Source: Actinacidiphila glaucinigra
Lineage (GTDB): Bacteria; Actinomycetota; Actinomycetes; Streptomycetales; Streptomycetaceae
Reading direction: 5' to 3'
Length of the DNA: 64,000 nucleotides
Assembly (NCBI RefSeq): GCF_900188405.1
Contig: NZ_FZOF01000011.1
Coordinates: forward strand, 124,001 to 188,000
Shown here piece after piece: positions 18,101 to 25,610 of the stretch. The translations under genes and the position numbers were made by a program. Numbering within the stretch: the stretch's first letter is position 1; each line of letters begins with the position of its first letter. Below the pieces are notes generated by a model that made no database searches, was not told the DNA's origin, and saw nothing but the letters and a program-made list of their open reading frames with translations.

Positions 18101-19146
18101 TCGGCCTTCGTCCTCGCTCGGGCCTGGTCGAAGGTGAGGTCGCCCACCTCGTTGCGCTGGTCGGTCGCGGCCTGCTCGGCGCTGATCGGCGACAGCGTGA
18201 TGCGCAGCTCGATGTCGTCCCCGTGGGACTTGTCGAAGCCGAGGACGGCGCCGGTGTCGGCGCCGTCCTGCGCGGTCGCGTCGCTCAGCTTGCCGTCGGC
18301 ACCCCAGCTCTTCAGGGAGGTCACGGGGACGTTCGTGGTGGCGTCGTAGTACAGCTTGTAGGAGGCGCCGTTGAACGAGCCCGCGATGAGGCCGCTGATG
18401 GACGTCGTCCCGTCCGGGAGCGTCGTCGCCTTCATCGTCGAGCGGGTGCGGCTGGTGAAGTTGTTCGCGAGGTCGAGGACCAACTCGGGGTCCGACCCGG
18501 CGGGGAAGCTGAACCGCTCCAGCGCGGTGCGCGTGGTCGCGGTCACCTCGGCCTTGATGGTGCCGGGGTCCTGCGTCACCGCGGACCCGGTTCCGGAGAT
18601 GGCCCCGAGGCCCACCTGGTAGTAGCCGGGCGTCGCGGTCTCGTCGTCGTGGCTGTACGCGTGCGCGTACGTGCTGGGGGCCGGGCGCTTGTCGTACCGC
18701 ACGGAGGTCGGGACGACCAGCAGGTCGCCACCGCCGCCCGAGCCGCCGACGCCGTCGAGGTTCGTCGCGGTGAACCCGGCGATGTGGTCCTCGTTGTAGT
18801 CGTACCCGGGGTGGTTGCGGTTCGGCGTGGTCAGCGGGCTGACCTTGGCCAGACTGTGCGGCGCCTGGGCGCCCGGCAGGTCGTTGCCGTCGTCGCCGGC
18901 GGTGGCCACGAACGGGTCGACCAGCTTCGTGTAGTCCGTACCGCCCGAGCTTCCCGCGGATCCCGAGGATCCCGCGGAGGTGGTCGAGCCGGGCGCGGCC
19001 ACGGCCGCGCCACCACCCGCGAGCACGCCGAGGCCGAGCGCCCCGGTCAGCAGCGCGGCAACCGTCGCCCGCAGGGGGCTGCGACGGTGACCCGATGTTC
19101 TCGGATGTGTCACACGGGGCAAGGGCGGATGGGATCTGATGGACAC
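12133..19146 (-). CDS. Secreted GH92 alpha-mannosidase fused to PAP2-type acid phosphatase
   Basis: The protein has 2,337 aa. GTG 19146 follows GGAGAGG by about 5 nt. A Sec signal peptide (ATVAALLTGALGLGVLAGGG, then AVAAPGS) opens it. Residues about 70-825 are GH92 (DYTKLVDPFV, GWSTWDDFRKY, E652 in SNANEID, D723-N-D725 in MDNDAGTMS), the calcium-dependent exo-alpha-mannosidase family. Next come FIVAR-like and three CBM6/beta-sandwich-like regions (about 970-1470), further FIVAR repeats, and two fibronectin type III domains (about 1612-1790). Residues about 1850-2060 are a PAP2/class A acid phosphatase with the full motif set: K1941-x6-R1948-P1949, P-S-G-H1983 and R2016-x5-H2022-x3-D2026. A small Ig-like tail closes it. 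Removing mannose and phosphate from phosphomannan in one polypeptide is the inferred role. A frame joined from two genes is unlikely because no stop interrupts it. Confidence 0.88.
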   Translation of the reverse strand: MSIRSHPPLPRVTHPRTSGHRRSPLRATVAALLTGALGLGVLAGGGAAVAAPGSTTSAGSSGSAGSSGGTDYTKLVDPFVATAGDDGNDLPGAQAPHSLAKVSPLTTPNRNHPGYDYNEDHIAGFTATNLDGVGGSGGGGDLLVVPTSVRYDKRPAPSTYAHAYSHDDETATPGYYQVGLGAISGTGSAVTQDPGTIKAEVTATTRTALERFSFPAGSDPELVLDLANNFTSRTRSTMKATTLPDGTTSISGLIAGSFNGASYKLYYDATTNVPVTSLKSWGADGKLSDATAQDGADTGAVLGFDKSHGDDIELRITLSPISAEQAATDQRNEVGDLTFDQARARTKAEWNSALGAVDVRASAKSDPGSTLTKEFYTHLYRMYALPVNATSTSGTYRGADGAVHKANGFTYYDGWSTWDDFRKYSVEAYIDPATYRDMIQSLIVLFADARTSGKSLGSLTHSVPTVRWERSAVLVADALSKGFKNFDRLDEAYPALLSYSGYYTGAQLRQGYITGDPGTTVQRGYDQWALSVIADALGKKDDAEKLRTQSTMAIDNLVKSGAWTAADGTKVGLLTPRAGNGDWQSADYEKFEAAGLYQGTLWQYHWYDAYNMGGLIEAMGGDKAGKAAVKHMFGEDSTVDDGSTMLHSNANEIDLQAPYLFNYVGEPSLTQKWVRAIYTGTTWNRYIATGSTNEAPSSGGQFTPPIKTQVYKLSPNGFLPTMDNDAGTMSTMFVGAALGLFPVTAGSSQFQIGSPFFDSTTISYANGSRFTVKADGVSPSNYYVQSATLNGKRFDNTWLDYSQIIAGGTLDFTMGSKPSQWGAHTEPAYSLNTDSGDTGDGDTGTDKGDTVVSARPGTVDTDEDGTLHDSVELTLSGPATFAAHKGTSLTKTGAASVTGLPKGVTADLRVSDKRTATLSLTGTTDVDARFGITFRDAAFAHGVRASTVSGTGISPTDPLLISAAAVHRKALGALVDQASVVRSANYSDGSWNLFRSALERARTVVADTGSATGTIMAAQDALQTAIDGLTIDEGGYAVLQAEDPDQKEGPSLISERNNSDGNLGGVTEGSWERFTKLDFGGVAPRTVSVRYANSQPTNAKPSSVDIHAGAADGPVVASVSLPGTGGWQYWNTVQAAVTDPDALLGAKSATFVFHAPSGQQWVSNFDWYQFSPYEVSTSPTTTLATLTAVNSTTTGNGSLPLNLGNGIFENVTNGAWAQWKDTDLRNGADTVTVRYDKPQSRAASDSHIELHLGSKDGAKSVDIPLDYSGSGWGTIATTSVHLDPSVFTGVQDVYAAFVSSTQTASQPYVGNVYSLALTQTADAPVGFDATAWRSNSGGGLKSEPVGWTGSGSTTDLGGTYNGAWVNYGDIDFGGSPKSTVTITYVNNSARCGTGSAVQLYLDSFDTANPGTPYATVPLPVTGSAWSSGGATSLTLPKAITGKHTVYLRLTTTPDSSHPYVANLGRITFNHVETPAVTDKSALRKAIEQYEGLSADAKRYDAIDFGVYGRELAAARTLVAADDATQLEVDTQTRSLTLAAGQLVPLPRLKLEDLVATASALDNDRYTDASWKAFTAALAAAKTAVADDAATDAALTARYDALRHAMAALTTKPKTVPAAPDAVSATSSGTSVTVAWSAPKDTGGSPVTGYKITLSDGHQIKIDDADSRNATFTWLRSGRSYTARVQAVNSVGTSQQSAATAPVVTGGGKPQKPAVTGVITDGKQVRVTWLAAGDGGFPIVGYTVALDDGTTAHVPATAGTALLTTTGKAKAHAATVTAVTLAGTSDDSTATVPVTTSATAAAEASDPAYEPSPFPDDTLNATYASDKWPGTGDGTDYFYGLLNGFEDLDSGILAANTKVPSGTLLTAENDRIAVRINNAATQKEVDRAEVDATNSSTVTMADGLGSRLGKIYLDALNGGRLPKTGALFSRVTQGLDKGGAAKDHYGYQRPYVRLGFVGDGGQIYESQDGSYGSLTTSGSYPSGHTYGGYEAGTILATLLPELAPSILARTSEYGDNRIVLGFHYPLDVMGGRIAAQATVAHRWADPDFAKLLTQAHTEMENVLLAQCEKEGYGDTLEACGGDSYAGLNTAQHVDLYTQRLDYGFSQVGKSGQALKAPSDAAALLTTAFPDLTTEQRTQILEQTATDSGSPLDLTADGGASWERINLAAAMAAKVVVGADGSVKVTNHTDATKAAVADAKAITVGGVAIDGFDPAVSTYVVDWPKNRKIPALSAVPAQSGARVKVTDGSSVLSSTGHRFTTRTIKVTSANGSVTRTYTVGFQPTDHDDRPVAAGGNGGDRTAAVADLLSRGSNGTGSAGGAGFWAPSTEWANPMWIPMS

Positions 19147-19529
19147 GTAACCTCTCCAGCGTCGCGATACGCACGCACAGTTCGGCCTCACCAGAAGACA
19201 ACGTTGTCAGCCCGGACGCCGGGCGTGCAACCCAGAGCGAGACGGCAATGGACGGGCGGGAGCGTACCCGCCGCGTTCACAGCCGTCTGTCATCAGATAC
19301 GGAGAAGGCGTACGGGAAGCGAACAGAATGCGCACAGCAGGTACGTGTCGGATGCCGTATCCGGGCACCGGCCACATTTCCTCCACCTTCCGGCACGCAT
19401 CACGCATCTGACGCGTTTTCGCGGGGCAGTGTGGTGGGTGCGCCATCCGGTCGGCGAGCCCGGAGCGGCGGCCGCGGAGACCCAGGGCGGGGGGCGGGGC
19501 GGGGCCAGCGTACGGAACCGCGCGGCGCC
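19147..19529. promoter_or_regulatory. Upstream region of the GH92-PAP2 gene
   Basis: These 383 bases hold the leader and promoter of the leftward GH92 gene (ribosome site CCTCTCC at 19151-19157 on the minus strand) and the 3' side of the next leftward gene. Frames crossing it have poor codon character. No clear operator was identified. Confidence 0.4.
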
Positions 19530-19937
19530 TCACAGCGGTCGAAAGCCTGCCACGATCTGGTGCGCGTACTGATCCTCCGGGCCAAGGTCCTGGGCCACGC
19601 GATCGGCCTCCTGGACCCGATCGCTCTCGCACAGCAGCCGGACGAGGACGTAGAGAGCATGACGGTCGCCGTCTTCGGCGCGGCTGCGCAATGCCGCTGT
19701 CATCCCCCGCTCGCCGAGTGAGCTGTTGAGTCTCCGGCGTGCGTGGACATCCGTGCGCGCGAGTTCCGCGAGCTCCGAGAACCGCTCCGCCCGAACGAGC
19801 AGATGCATGTGCCACAGATGGTTGTTGTGCCTGTAGTGATCGCGGGAGTAGCACTCGGCGTGGGCACTCGCCAACGCGATGGCCGCATCCCAATCGCGGG
19901 CCTCTTCCGCTGCCCGGGCCTGCTCGAACCACTCCAC
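19530..19937 (-). CDS. TPR-like helical hypothetical protein
   Basis: The protein has 135 aa from GTG 19937 (VEWFEQARAAEEARDWDAA). It is all-helical with pairs such as EEARDWDAAIALASAHAECY and RHNNHLWHMHLLVRAERFSE, the spacing of degenerate tetratricopeptide repeats. Open sequence extends to 20159 but is Arg/Pro/His-rich and overlaps the DUF1963 gene, so the shorter start is preferred. No function can be given. Its neighbour suggests membership of the immunity-type island. Confidence 0.7.
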   Translation of the reverse strand: MEWFEQARAAEEARDWDAAIALASAHAECYSRDHYRHNNHLWHMHLLVRAERFSELAELARTDVHARRRLNSSLGERGMTAALRSRAEDGDRHALYVLVRLLCESDRVQEADRVAQDLGPEDQYAHQIVAGFRPL

Positions 19938-20020
19938 TGGGCCAGTGTCGCGCAGGTCCGCGCCGTGCGGCGTGGCGGTGCCCGTCCAGGTAGGAAGGGG
20001 AGCCACCGGACAGGCGCACG

Positions 20021-20812
20021 TCAGTGCAGGTCCACCTGGAACCCGTGGCGGTGGTCGGCGGGGCAGGTGAAGATGCGCAGGTCCCCCCACCGGCCGACGA
20101 CAACGCCTGTCTCGTCGTCGCTGGCCACGGTGAACATGAGTGTCATGGCCGTGCCGCACTCATCGCAGGCGAAGACCATGGGGTGCGTCAGGTGCCAGGT
20201 CGGCCAGCCGCCGAGCTTCCAGCCGGCGAGGCGGGTGATGACGTCACCGCCGTCACCGGTCTCGCGGACCAGTTCCTCCAGGCGCGGACGGAGCTCCGCC
20301 GGCAGTTCCTCCCGGAAGGGGAAGTCGGTCACACGCTCGGCCGTGATGGCGCACGCCTGCGGCAGGTAGCCGTCCTCGTCGAACCGTGTGGGCGACGGCG
20401 GCGGAGTCGTCGTGGGGCTGAGCACGGCGGCGGCACGGCGCCATCGCACCTCCAGCACGGGGCTCACGTCGGCCTGAGGGGCCGGAGGATCCCAGTGTTC
20501 ATTGGGGCACCAGAGAATCTGCAAGAGGTCGATGCCGGCGGGCCACCAGGAGCCCGGCACGTCGCGTCGGAAGATCTGCGCAACCGGCACCATGGCCGTG
20601 GCAGGCGAGCCGGCATCGTCGTTCACGTCGGGCAGGGAGCACTCGGGCCACGGTTCGTCACTCGGCCACAGCAGTGGTCCGCCGATGGAACTGCTCCAGT
20701 GGTCGGGCTCTGCACGCTCGGGATGCAAGATGACCGCGTCGCGCGCGTGGGACGCGAGTTCGGGCATCGCGGCGAGTATCGCCTCAGCCGTCGGACGGGT
20801 AGTGCGGGTCAT
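20021..20812 (-). CDS. DUF1963 (YwqG-like) protein
   Basis: The protein has 263 aa from ATG 20812. Family signs are SSIGGPLLWPSDEPWPEC near the N-terminus, MVPVAQIFRRDVPGSWWP, GIDLLQILWCPNEHW, and KLGGWPTWHLTHP followed by ACDECGTAMTLMFTVAS. The last has the two cysteines (CDEC) often seen in this family. DUF1963 proteins are beta-rich, cytosolic and frequent in toxin-immunity arrays; their biochemical role is not established. The start is followed by a normal MTRTTRPTAEAILAAMPELAS segment. Confidence 0.85.
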   Translation of the reverse strand: MTRTTRPTAEAILAAMPELASHARDAVILHPERAEPDHWSSSIGGPLLWPSDEPWPECSLPDVNDDAGSPATAMVPVAQIFRRDVPGSWWPAGIDLLQILWCPNEHWDPPAPQADVSPVLEVRWRRAAAVLSPTTTPPPSPTRFDEDGYLPQACAITAERVTDFPFREELPAELRPRLEELVRETGDGGDVITRLAGWKLGGWPTWHLTHPMVFACDECGTAMTLMFTVASDDETGVVVGRWGDLRIFTCPADHRHGFQVDLH

Positions 20813-20899
20813 CGTGCCTTCCGGTCATCAGGTCATGGAGCGCTCGCAGCGTATAGGCCGGCTGTGACAGTCGCCCCTCGATGACGCCCGTCAACGCGC

Positions 20900-21163
20900 T
20901 CAAGGGCTGCAGAGTGGTGGCGACCCGCTACGACGAGGTGAGCTGCCCAGCCGAGCGGGGACGAGCACGAACTCGTGGAACCGGTCGTCCACACGTACCC
21001 AGTCGTGAATCGCCTCATCATCGAGCGCGCTGAGGCAGTGGACGCCGTCAGCGGCACGCAGGCGGTTGAACACCTCCCATTGGAGACTTGCCTCGCGCGC
21101 GATGGGCTGGCCCAGTGCGGATCCACCGACTCGCGCAGCGATGTCAAGCTGTGTGCTTGTGCA
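20900..21163 (-). pseudogene. Decayed coding fragment, unknown family
   Basis: A coding-looking leftward frame (STQLDIAARVGGSALGQ, then FNRLRAADGVHCLSALDDEA and FHEFVLVPARLGS) runs from just after a stop at 21164-21166 to the stop at 20900. It has no ATG or GTG before V-F-N-R-L and no ribosome site. Codon positions look genuine, so this is most likely the C-terminal remnant of a lost gene. A short gene from an internal GTG cannot be excluded. Confidence 0.5.
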
Positions 21164-21569
21164 TCACGTCGAGGTAGTGCCGATCACGGTGCGGCACGTG
21201 GTTGTCCCGTCCGGGCAGGCTGAAGACCGCGCAGACGTCAGCGGGCTGGGTGAGGATGCTCGACTGCTCGCCGAATGTGAGAGTGCTGTTGACCGCATGC
21301 TGGCAGCCAGCGCCGTCGAGGGCGGCGACCAGTTCCTCGCGGAGGACGGTGGCCTCGTAAGCCTCGGAATCAGGCAGGACGAGGGGCGGAAGTTTGGCGG
21401 TCGAACCGGGCCAGAGGTTGATCCGGATTCCGCTGACGGCCTGCTGAGTGACCACCAGTTGCAGCCCGTCCCAGGAGTAGGGGTAGCCGTCGACATCGGG
21501 CCCCTTCAGGCGGTGGGCCGGGTGCGGGCGCCCCGGGCCGAGAAGGTCTTCAGCCGCGGCCAGGGACAT
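21144..21569 (-). CDS. Hypothetical protein, 141 aa, overlapped by truncated upstream gene
   Basis: ATG 21569 starts MSLAAAEDLLGPGRPHPAHR, followed by GYPYSWDGLQLVVTQ, GIRINLWPGSTAK and the tail HYLDVMHKHTA. It appears to be a beta-rich soluble protein. The frame stays open up to 21857, but that part is only the shadow of the 21506-21823 gene. The 64-nt overlap with that gene in another frame suggests that a deletion fused the two loci. I recognise no family. Confidence 0.55.
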   Translation of the reverse strand: MSLAAAEDLLGPGRPHPAHRLKGPDVDGYPYSWDGLQLVVTQQAVSGIRINLWPGSTAKLPPLVLPDSEAYEATVLREELVAALDGAGCQHAVNSTLTFGEQSSILTQPADVCAVFSLPGRDNHVPHRDRHYLDVMHKHTA

Positions 21570-21823
21570 TCCGCAGAACAGGAAGCGATGGCTCCCGCCG
21601 CCGACAGCACCCCGCCCAGGTTCTCCGAGCCGGCGGCGGTCGCGATCTCGGCCAAGCGCGGAAGTGCTGCGAAGCTGGCGGTGAAGGCAGTGTCCAGCTG
21701 CGGACACAAGTGGTCCATCAGTTCGGACCACACACCGCTGGGATCGGCCTCGAACCGGTCCAAGAGAGCAGGCACGTGCCCTGCTGAACCATACGCGTCG
21801 ATGAGTGTCGACCAATCCGTCAT
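21506..21823 (-). pseudogene. Truncated SMI1-neighbour type helical gene
   Basis: ATG 21823 begins MTDWSTLIDAYGSAGHVPAL, with FEADPSGVWSELMDHLCPQL and FTASFAALPRLAEIATAAG, a HEAT-like pattern I have seen in longer Streptomyces proteins. After about residue 80 (GAIASCSAECPWP) the chain becomes low-complexity and stops at 105 aa inside the next gene, which points to a lost 3' part. It may still encode a short protein. Confidence 0.5.
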
Positions 21824-21922
21824 GCGTTGATCCAACCAGTCGACTCCGGACGGCCACACCTGGCCTTCGGAACGAGGCGTCTCACGACCTCGCCGAACGG
21901 GTGCACTCCTTGACGCCGGTCC

Positions 21923-22840
21923 CTAGCCGATCAGGCGGCGGCGCCAGTCCAGGGGCGTGACGGTGATGGCTCGGCCGGGATCACGGTCCCACTCGGCGTG
22001 GAGGTCGACCGCTTCAAGGGCGGCCACGACCTCGTGGCCAATCGCTGCGGTGGTCTCGGTCGAGCCGTCGAAGCCGCCGTAGAGGAGCATCAGTCCGTGG
22101 CCGGCCGCGGCGGAGTCCGTGCACTGGGTGTGGAAGTAGACAAAACCGCGGGCATCGGGCTTGCCTTCGCCGCCGATCTCGGACTGTCCGCAGTTGCGGC
22201 AGCAGCTGAAGTGCTCGCGGGCTGTGATGCCGGTCTCCTGCAGGGCGGTGAACGCGCGGGTGAGTCGCTCAGGGTCGGTCTCGCCCTGCCATGCGGCTTG
22301 CTCCGCGACCCGCTCCAGCCACAACCGGTCGGCCAGCGCCTCGGCCTGGTCGCACGAAACCGGCCGGCGGTCCTCGGTGACCAGGTACTCCTCGGCGAGT
22401 TCTGCCAGTTCGGCACGGGTGACGTAACCGCCGACCAGCACCGCGCGGACGCACTTCTCCAGCTCCACGCGCTCGTCTTCGTCGAGGTCGAACGGCGGCA
22501 CCTCGCGGGCGGGACCCATGTCCAGCAGCGACCAGGCCAGGCCACCGTCCCAACCGGCCTCCTGGCGGGCCCAGCCGGTGATCGCCGCGATCGCGGCTTC
22601 GGGTCCGCCGGTCATGGCCTCGAAGTGTCGGTCGGCGGCACCGTCCCGGTACTCCAGCGTGTAGTCACCACCGGACTGGTGCCAGACCTGGGCGAAGACG
22701 TCGGGCAGGTCGGGTATCCGCTGGATCACCAGGAACCGGTCACCCTCACCACCGATACGCCGAACCAACCCGGCCAGCTCTTCGGCGGGCACACGCACGT
22801 GCCGCTCCCGGTTCTCCGTCTTCACCACGATCTCGAGCAT
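21923..22840 (-). CDS. DUF6891 family protein
   Basis: The protein has 305 aa from ATG 22840 (MLEIVVKTENRERHVRVPAE). The C-terminal part holds a treble-clef-like C-x2-C (HFSCCRNCGQSEIGGE) followed by RGFVYFHTQCTDSAAAGHGL and MLLYGGFDG. This is the typical core of the DUF6891 family, cytosolic proteins common in immunity arrays of actinobacteria. The N-terminal 130 residues form a separate domain (FLVIQRIPDLPDVFAQVWHQ). The function is unknown; Zn binding by the cysteines is a guess from their spacing. Confidence 0.78.
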   Translation of the reverse strand: MLEIVVKTENRERHVRVPAEELAGLVRRIGGEGDRFLVIQRIPDLPDVFAQVWHQSGGDYTLEYRDGAADRHFEAMTGGPEAAIAAITGWARQEAGWDGGLAWSLLDMGPAREVPPFDLDEDERVELEKCVRAVLVGGYVTRAELAELAEEYLVTEDRRPVSCDQAEALADRLWLERVAEQAAWQGETDPERLTRAFTALQETGITAREHFSCCRNCGQSEIGGEGKPDARGFVYFHTQCTDSAAAGHGLMLLYGGFDGSTETTAAIGHEVVAALEAVDLHAEWDRDPGRAITVTPLDWRRRLIG

Positions 22841-22954
22841 GCGCAGACTCTGGCACACCCCTCTGACTGCAGACCTCCCGGGACCGGCCCGCCTCGAACC
22901 CGGGTGATCGGTGTGCAGCTCCCGCGGCTGCGCCGGAATCGTGCACCGGGCCTG

Positions 22955-23215
22955 ATGCCATGCTGGCAGGCTTGGTTCGTGGATCTTTCCGAGGGCTTGC
23001 CAGACTGGACGGACTGGGACGGTGCCGCCTTCGTGGTGGGCTGTTCACTGGGGATCTTCGGCGAGTCCGAGGCCTTCACCCGGATCAAATGGGTGTTCTG
23101 GACGGACAACCCGTTGGGGAATGCCCTGCATGAGGTTCTTCTGCACCTGGCCACCGCGGGAGTGCTGGAGCGTCGGGAGGAACCGGACGAGCAGTTCCGG
23201 TGGTCGATACAGTGA
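22955..23215 (+). CDS. Small conserved acidic protein
   Basis: The protein has 86 aa. ATG 22955 gives MPCWQAWFVDLSEGLPDWTD, then GCSLGIFGESEAFTRIKWVF and NALHEVLLHLATAGVLERRE, ending EQFRWSIQ. Close relatives are common in Streptomyces, usually next to similar one-copy proteins. It is acidic, with no signal peptide. The function is unknown. It diverges from the DUF6891 gene with a 114-bp gap. Confidence 0.72.
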   Translation: MPCWQAWFVDLSEGLPDWTDWDGAAFVVGCSLGIFGESEAFTRIKWVFWTDNPLGNALHEVLLHLATAGVLERREEPDEQFRWSIQ

Positions 23216-23244
23216 CGTCGGACAGGTGGGCGGCCGCCCCGCGC

Positions 23245-23574
23245 TCACGGCGTGATGGAAGCGCCCGTCCCGCCGCGCACGGTCGCCCAGGCTCTGAACA
23301 GTGTGAGGGCCTCGGTCAGGTTGCCGGGCCCACAGGCGGCGTGGAACACCTTCCCGGAGGTCCAAGCCATTACCCAGTCATGGTCACTCCGAATGACCTG
23401 CCGTCGGGGGTACTCCCGATCCGCCAGGTCGGTCTCCTCAAGATCGATCTTGATGGACCAGCCCGGGTTGTCGAGCGTCCCGATCGCCACGCCCCATTCG
23501 TGCTCCCAGTCACCATCGCACTGCGAGCCATACCAGCGCTGCACCCAGTCAAGAACGTGCTCGGATCCGGACAT
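23245..23574 (-). CDS. Immunity protein 53 (Imm53) family
   Basis: The protein has 109 aa from ATG 23574. The Imm53 signature is complete: LDWVQRWYGSQCDGDWEHEW, then GVAIGTLDNPGWSIKIDLEE and a C-terminal NLTEALTLFRAWA helix. Imm53 proteins neutralise toxins of polymorphic or contact-dependent systems. No cognate toxin gene is present in the window, so this is an orphan immunity gene. It converges with the small gene at 22955-23215. Confidence 0.85.
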   Translation of the reverse strand: MSGSEHVLDWVQRWYGSQCDGDWEHEWGVAIGTLDNPGWSIKIDLEETDLADREYPRRQVIRSDHDWVMAWTSGKVFHAACGPGNLTEALTLFRAWATVRGGTGASITP

Positions 23575-23849
23575 GGACGCAGGCTATGCGAACAGCCGGT
23601 GAACCGAGGAGCCGGTATGCCTTCACGGTCACCGTTGCAGGTGGCAAAGCAGGACGTATCTCACGACCGCGGCGAGTGAGCGATCAGTCGGCAACGAGGA
23701 CGGCGGAAAAACTCACAACGGGGCAGCCGCCGAGCATGCGTGCCAACGCGCACCGCTGGCGCCCGGTCGAGCGGCGGTCGTATGAGGGCTTGGCTGGCCA
23801 GCTCGGCAATCAGGGTGGGTAGCGTCTGCCCCCGTGGCATGATGACGGT

Positions 23850-24291
23850 GTGATCCTGATCCGAAAGGGCGATGCCGCGTAGGTCGCCCGGCGCGTTGCG
23901 CGCCCAGACGCAGTCGGTCCGGGGTGATTCCCGGCGGTTCAGTCAGATATCCGACCTTGGGCGTAGTGCTCAGGGTGCTGTCCGGCGCCTGGAGGCCGAG
24001 CGGTTCTGGCCAGGTTGCCTGCGCGATTCCCTCAACCAGTTCGAGCAGTTCCTTCGGCGCCCCGGGCGTTGGCTCTATGTGCCACTCGCGGACTGTCCGT
24101 GCCACGATCCGCTGGCCGGCCGGGACAACGTCGAAGCGATCTTGGAGGCCTTGCCTTTGCGCGCCCGCCGTGAGCTTCGGCAGATTGTCGCGCTACTCGA
24201 CGAGGAATTCGAGCGGCGGACGCTGCCGGATCCTGCGGCGCCCGTCAGATTCGGGGCTGGCTGGTGGCACCGACGTCTGACAGGACGGTAG
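23850..24291 (+). pseudogene. Frameshifted conserved Streptomyces gene
   Basis: GTG 23850 begins ILIRKGDAA and meets a stop (TAG) at once. Another frame, open from 23872, carries the family-like C-terminus: CPCHDPLAGRDNVEAILEAL, RARRELRQIVALLDEEFERR and a last GWWHRRLTG. A short insertion or deletion around 23880 would join the two. The middle (WPGCLRDSLNQFEQFLRRPG) also looks decayed. An independent gene starting in the second frame is the alternative. Confidence 0.5.
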
Positions 24292-24540
24292 CCGATGAGC
24301 GGGCTCCCATGCATACGAGGCCGGAGCGGCTTTGGTCTGTGGCCTGGCGGTGGCGTCGAGCGCCAGTTTGGAAGATTGAGGCTGCAACCCCTGGGCGGAC
24401 GTTGACCTGCGGCAGAGTGACCCCGTCACCGGTTCCCGTAAGTCCCCGTTCGGCACCGCCTCACTTGGCACGGGTGTGGCACGCCCGTCCTCCCAATGTG
24501 TTCTGTGGGCGGCACGGCCATTGCAGCCTGCTCGACCGAT

Positions 24541-24855
24541 CTAGTGGTGCGGAGGTCCTTGCTGCCATGAGATCGGGCCGGGAACGGTGGCTTCTGCTGA
24601 AGCAACTGCCTCCGCGAGCGTGTGGAACCCTTCTGTGGCCGGCCAGAACGGCTGGTCGCAGGCAGGCTGGCCTGGCAGATGCTGGACGTAGTAGAGGCGG
24701 CCGTCCTCATTCAAATCCGGTGCCTCTCCAGGCTGCAGGGTTCCGTCCGCCTCGCCGATGGCGTACCAATAGTCGTAGTCCAGCATCCCTATGCGGACTG
24801 TCGTTGGCACCGTGCCGTCGTATAGCCATACGCCCATTGCTACGACTGACTTCAT
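24541..24855 (-). CDS. Hypothetical protein, 104 aa
   Basis: ATG 24855 gives MKSVVAMGVWLYDGTVPTTV, then DYDYWYAIGEADGTLQPGEA, LYYVQHLPGQPACDQPFWPA and a C-terminal AEAVASAEATV helix. It is a small soluble protein with many aromatic residues. The frame is open to 24945, but the extra residues are not family-like. Its function is unknown. It lies in the decaying part of the island, yet the frame itself is intact. Confidence 0.65.
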   Translation of the reverse strand: MKSVVAMGVWLYDGTVPTTVRIGMLDYDYWYAIGEADGTLQPGEAPDLNEDGRLYYVQHLPGQPACDQPFWPATEGFHTLAEAVASAEATVPGPISWQQGPPHH

Positions 24856-25094
24856 GCGGTGATCCTCAACGCATCGGGATTGACCGCCTGCGGTCGTTTC
24901 GGGGCTGCGCGAACAGTTCGTCTGGAAGTGGTGAGCTGTGCTCACGACCTGGGCCGATGCGCAACACGCGGCCCGCGACCTATGTCGTTGTGATCGTTGA
25001 CTGCCATTGTTTGGTCAACGTCGGTTGTCCTCGGACGACCCAGGGACGGCCCGGCTTGGGGCGCGCGCAGCCATCCCGGTGCGCACCTTGGACG

Positions 25095-25610
25095 CTACGG
25101 CCGCTGAGGTCCCTCGGTCTGGTCAGCAGATCGGGCGCTGATGTCAGGGATCGAGCTTCCCTGTATCCGCATCGCGGTTCGTAGTGCTTCGAGCTCGGTT
25201 CGCGGGAACGAGCGGCCCCACTGAGCAGCGTAGCCTTCTTCGCCCAGCTCATGCGCGACTTGGTCGAAGGCATGCACAGCCGACCGCGACAGGGCCGAGA
25301 TCGAGTGCCGCCCCGACCACAAGACGGCACCCGATGCATCCGGCGCCTCGCGGTCTTCAGCCATGGCGAGCCGGATGTCGACCTCGGAGCCGTCTCGATG
25401 GAAGAACCACCGGTAGGCCGTTGGTTCCCCCTCGAACTCAGCACGCGTGTACGCATCGCCTTCCACGAGCCTGCAAATCGCGTTCAAGAACTGCTCGGGC
25501 CCATCGGTGATGTCAGAGGCGATGACCTTTGATTCGCCTTGATCGTCAGCAACCTTCACGTGGGCCCAGCCTTGGTAGCGCAGGGTCCAAGTGATCGTGA
25601 GAGAAGCCAT
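25095..25610 (-). CDS. Hypothetical protein, 171 aa
   Basis: ATG 25610 starts MASLTITWTLRYQGWAHVKV, with ITDGPEQFLNAICRLVEGD and RWFFHRDGSEVDIRLAMAED. The N-terminal two-thirds look like a beta-sandwich similar to several uncharacterised immunity-type proteins. The C-terminal third is a helix (SRSAVHAFDQVAHELGEEGY). It has no signal peptide. No family name can be given. Confidence 0.7.
   Translation of the reverse strand: MASLTITWTLRYQGWAHVKVADDQGESKVIASDITDGPEQFLNAICRLVEGDAYTRAEFEGEPTAYRWFFHRDGSEVDIRLAMAEDREAPDASGAVLWSGRHSISALSRSAVHAFDQVAHELGEEGYAAQWGRSFPRTELEALRTAMRIQGSSIPDISARSADQTEGPQRP

Noticed and set aside
14338-19572. Rightward open frame of 1,744 codons opposite the GH92-PAP2 gene
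   Set aside because: It is Arg/Gly/Val-rich with no recognisable domain; it is the antisense shadow of a gene whose domains and catalytic motifs are clear.
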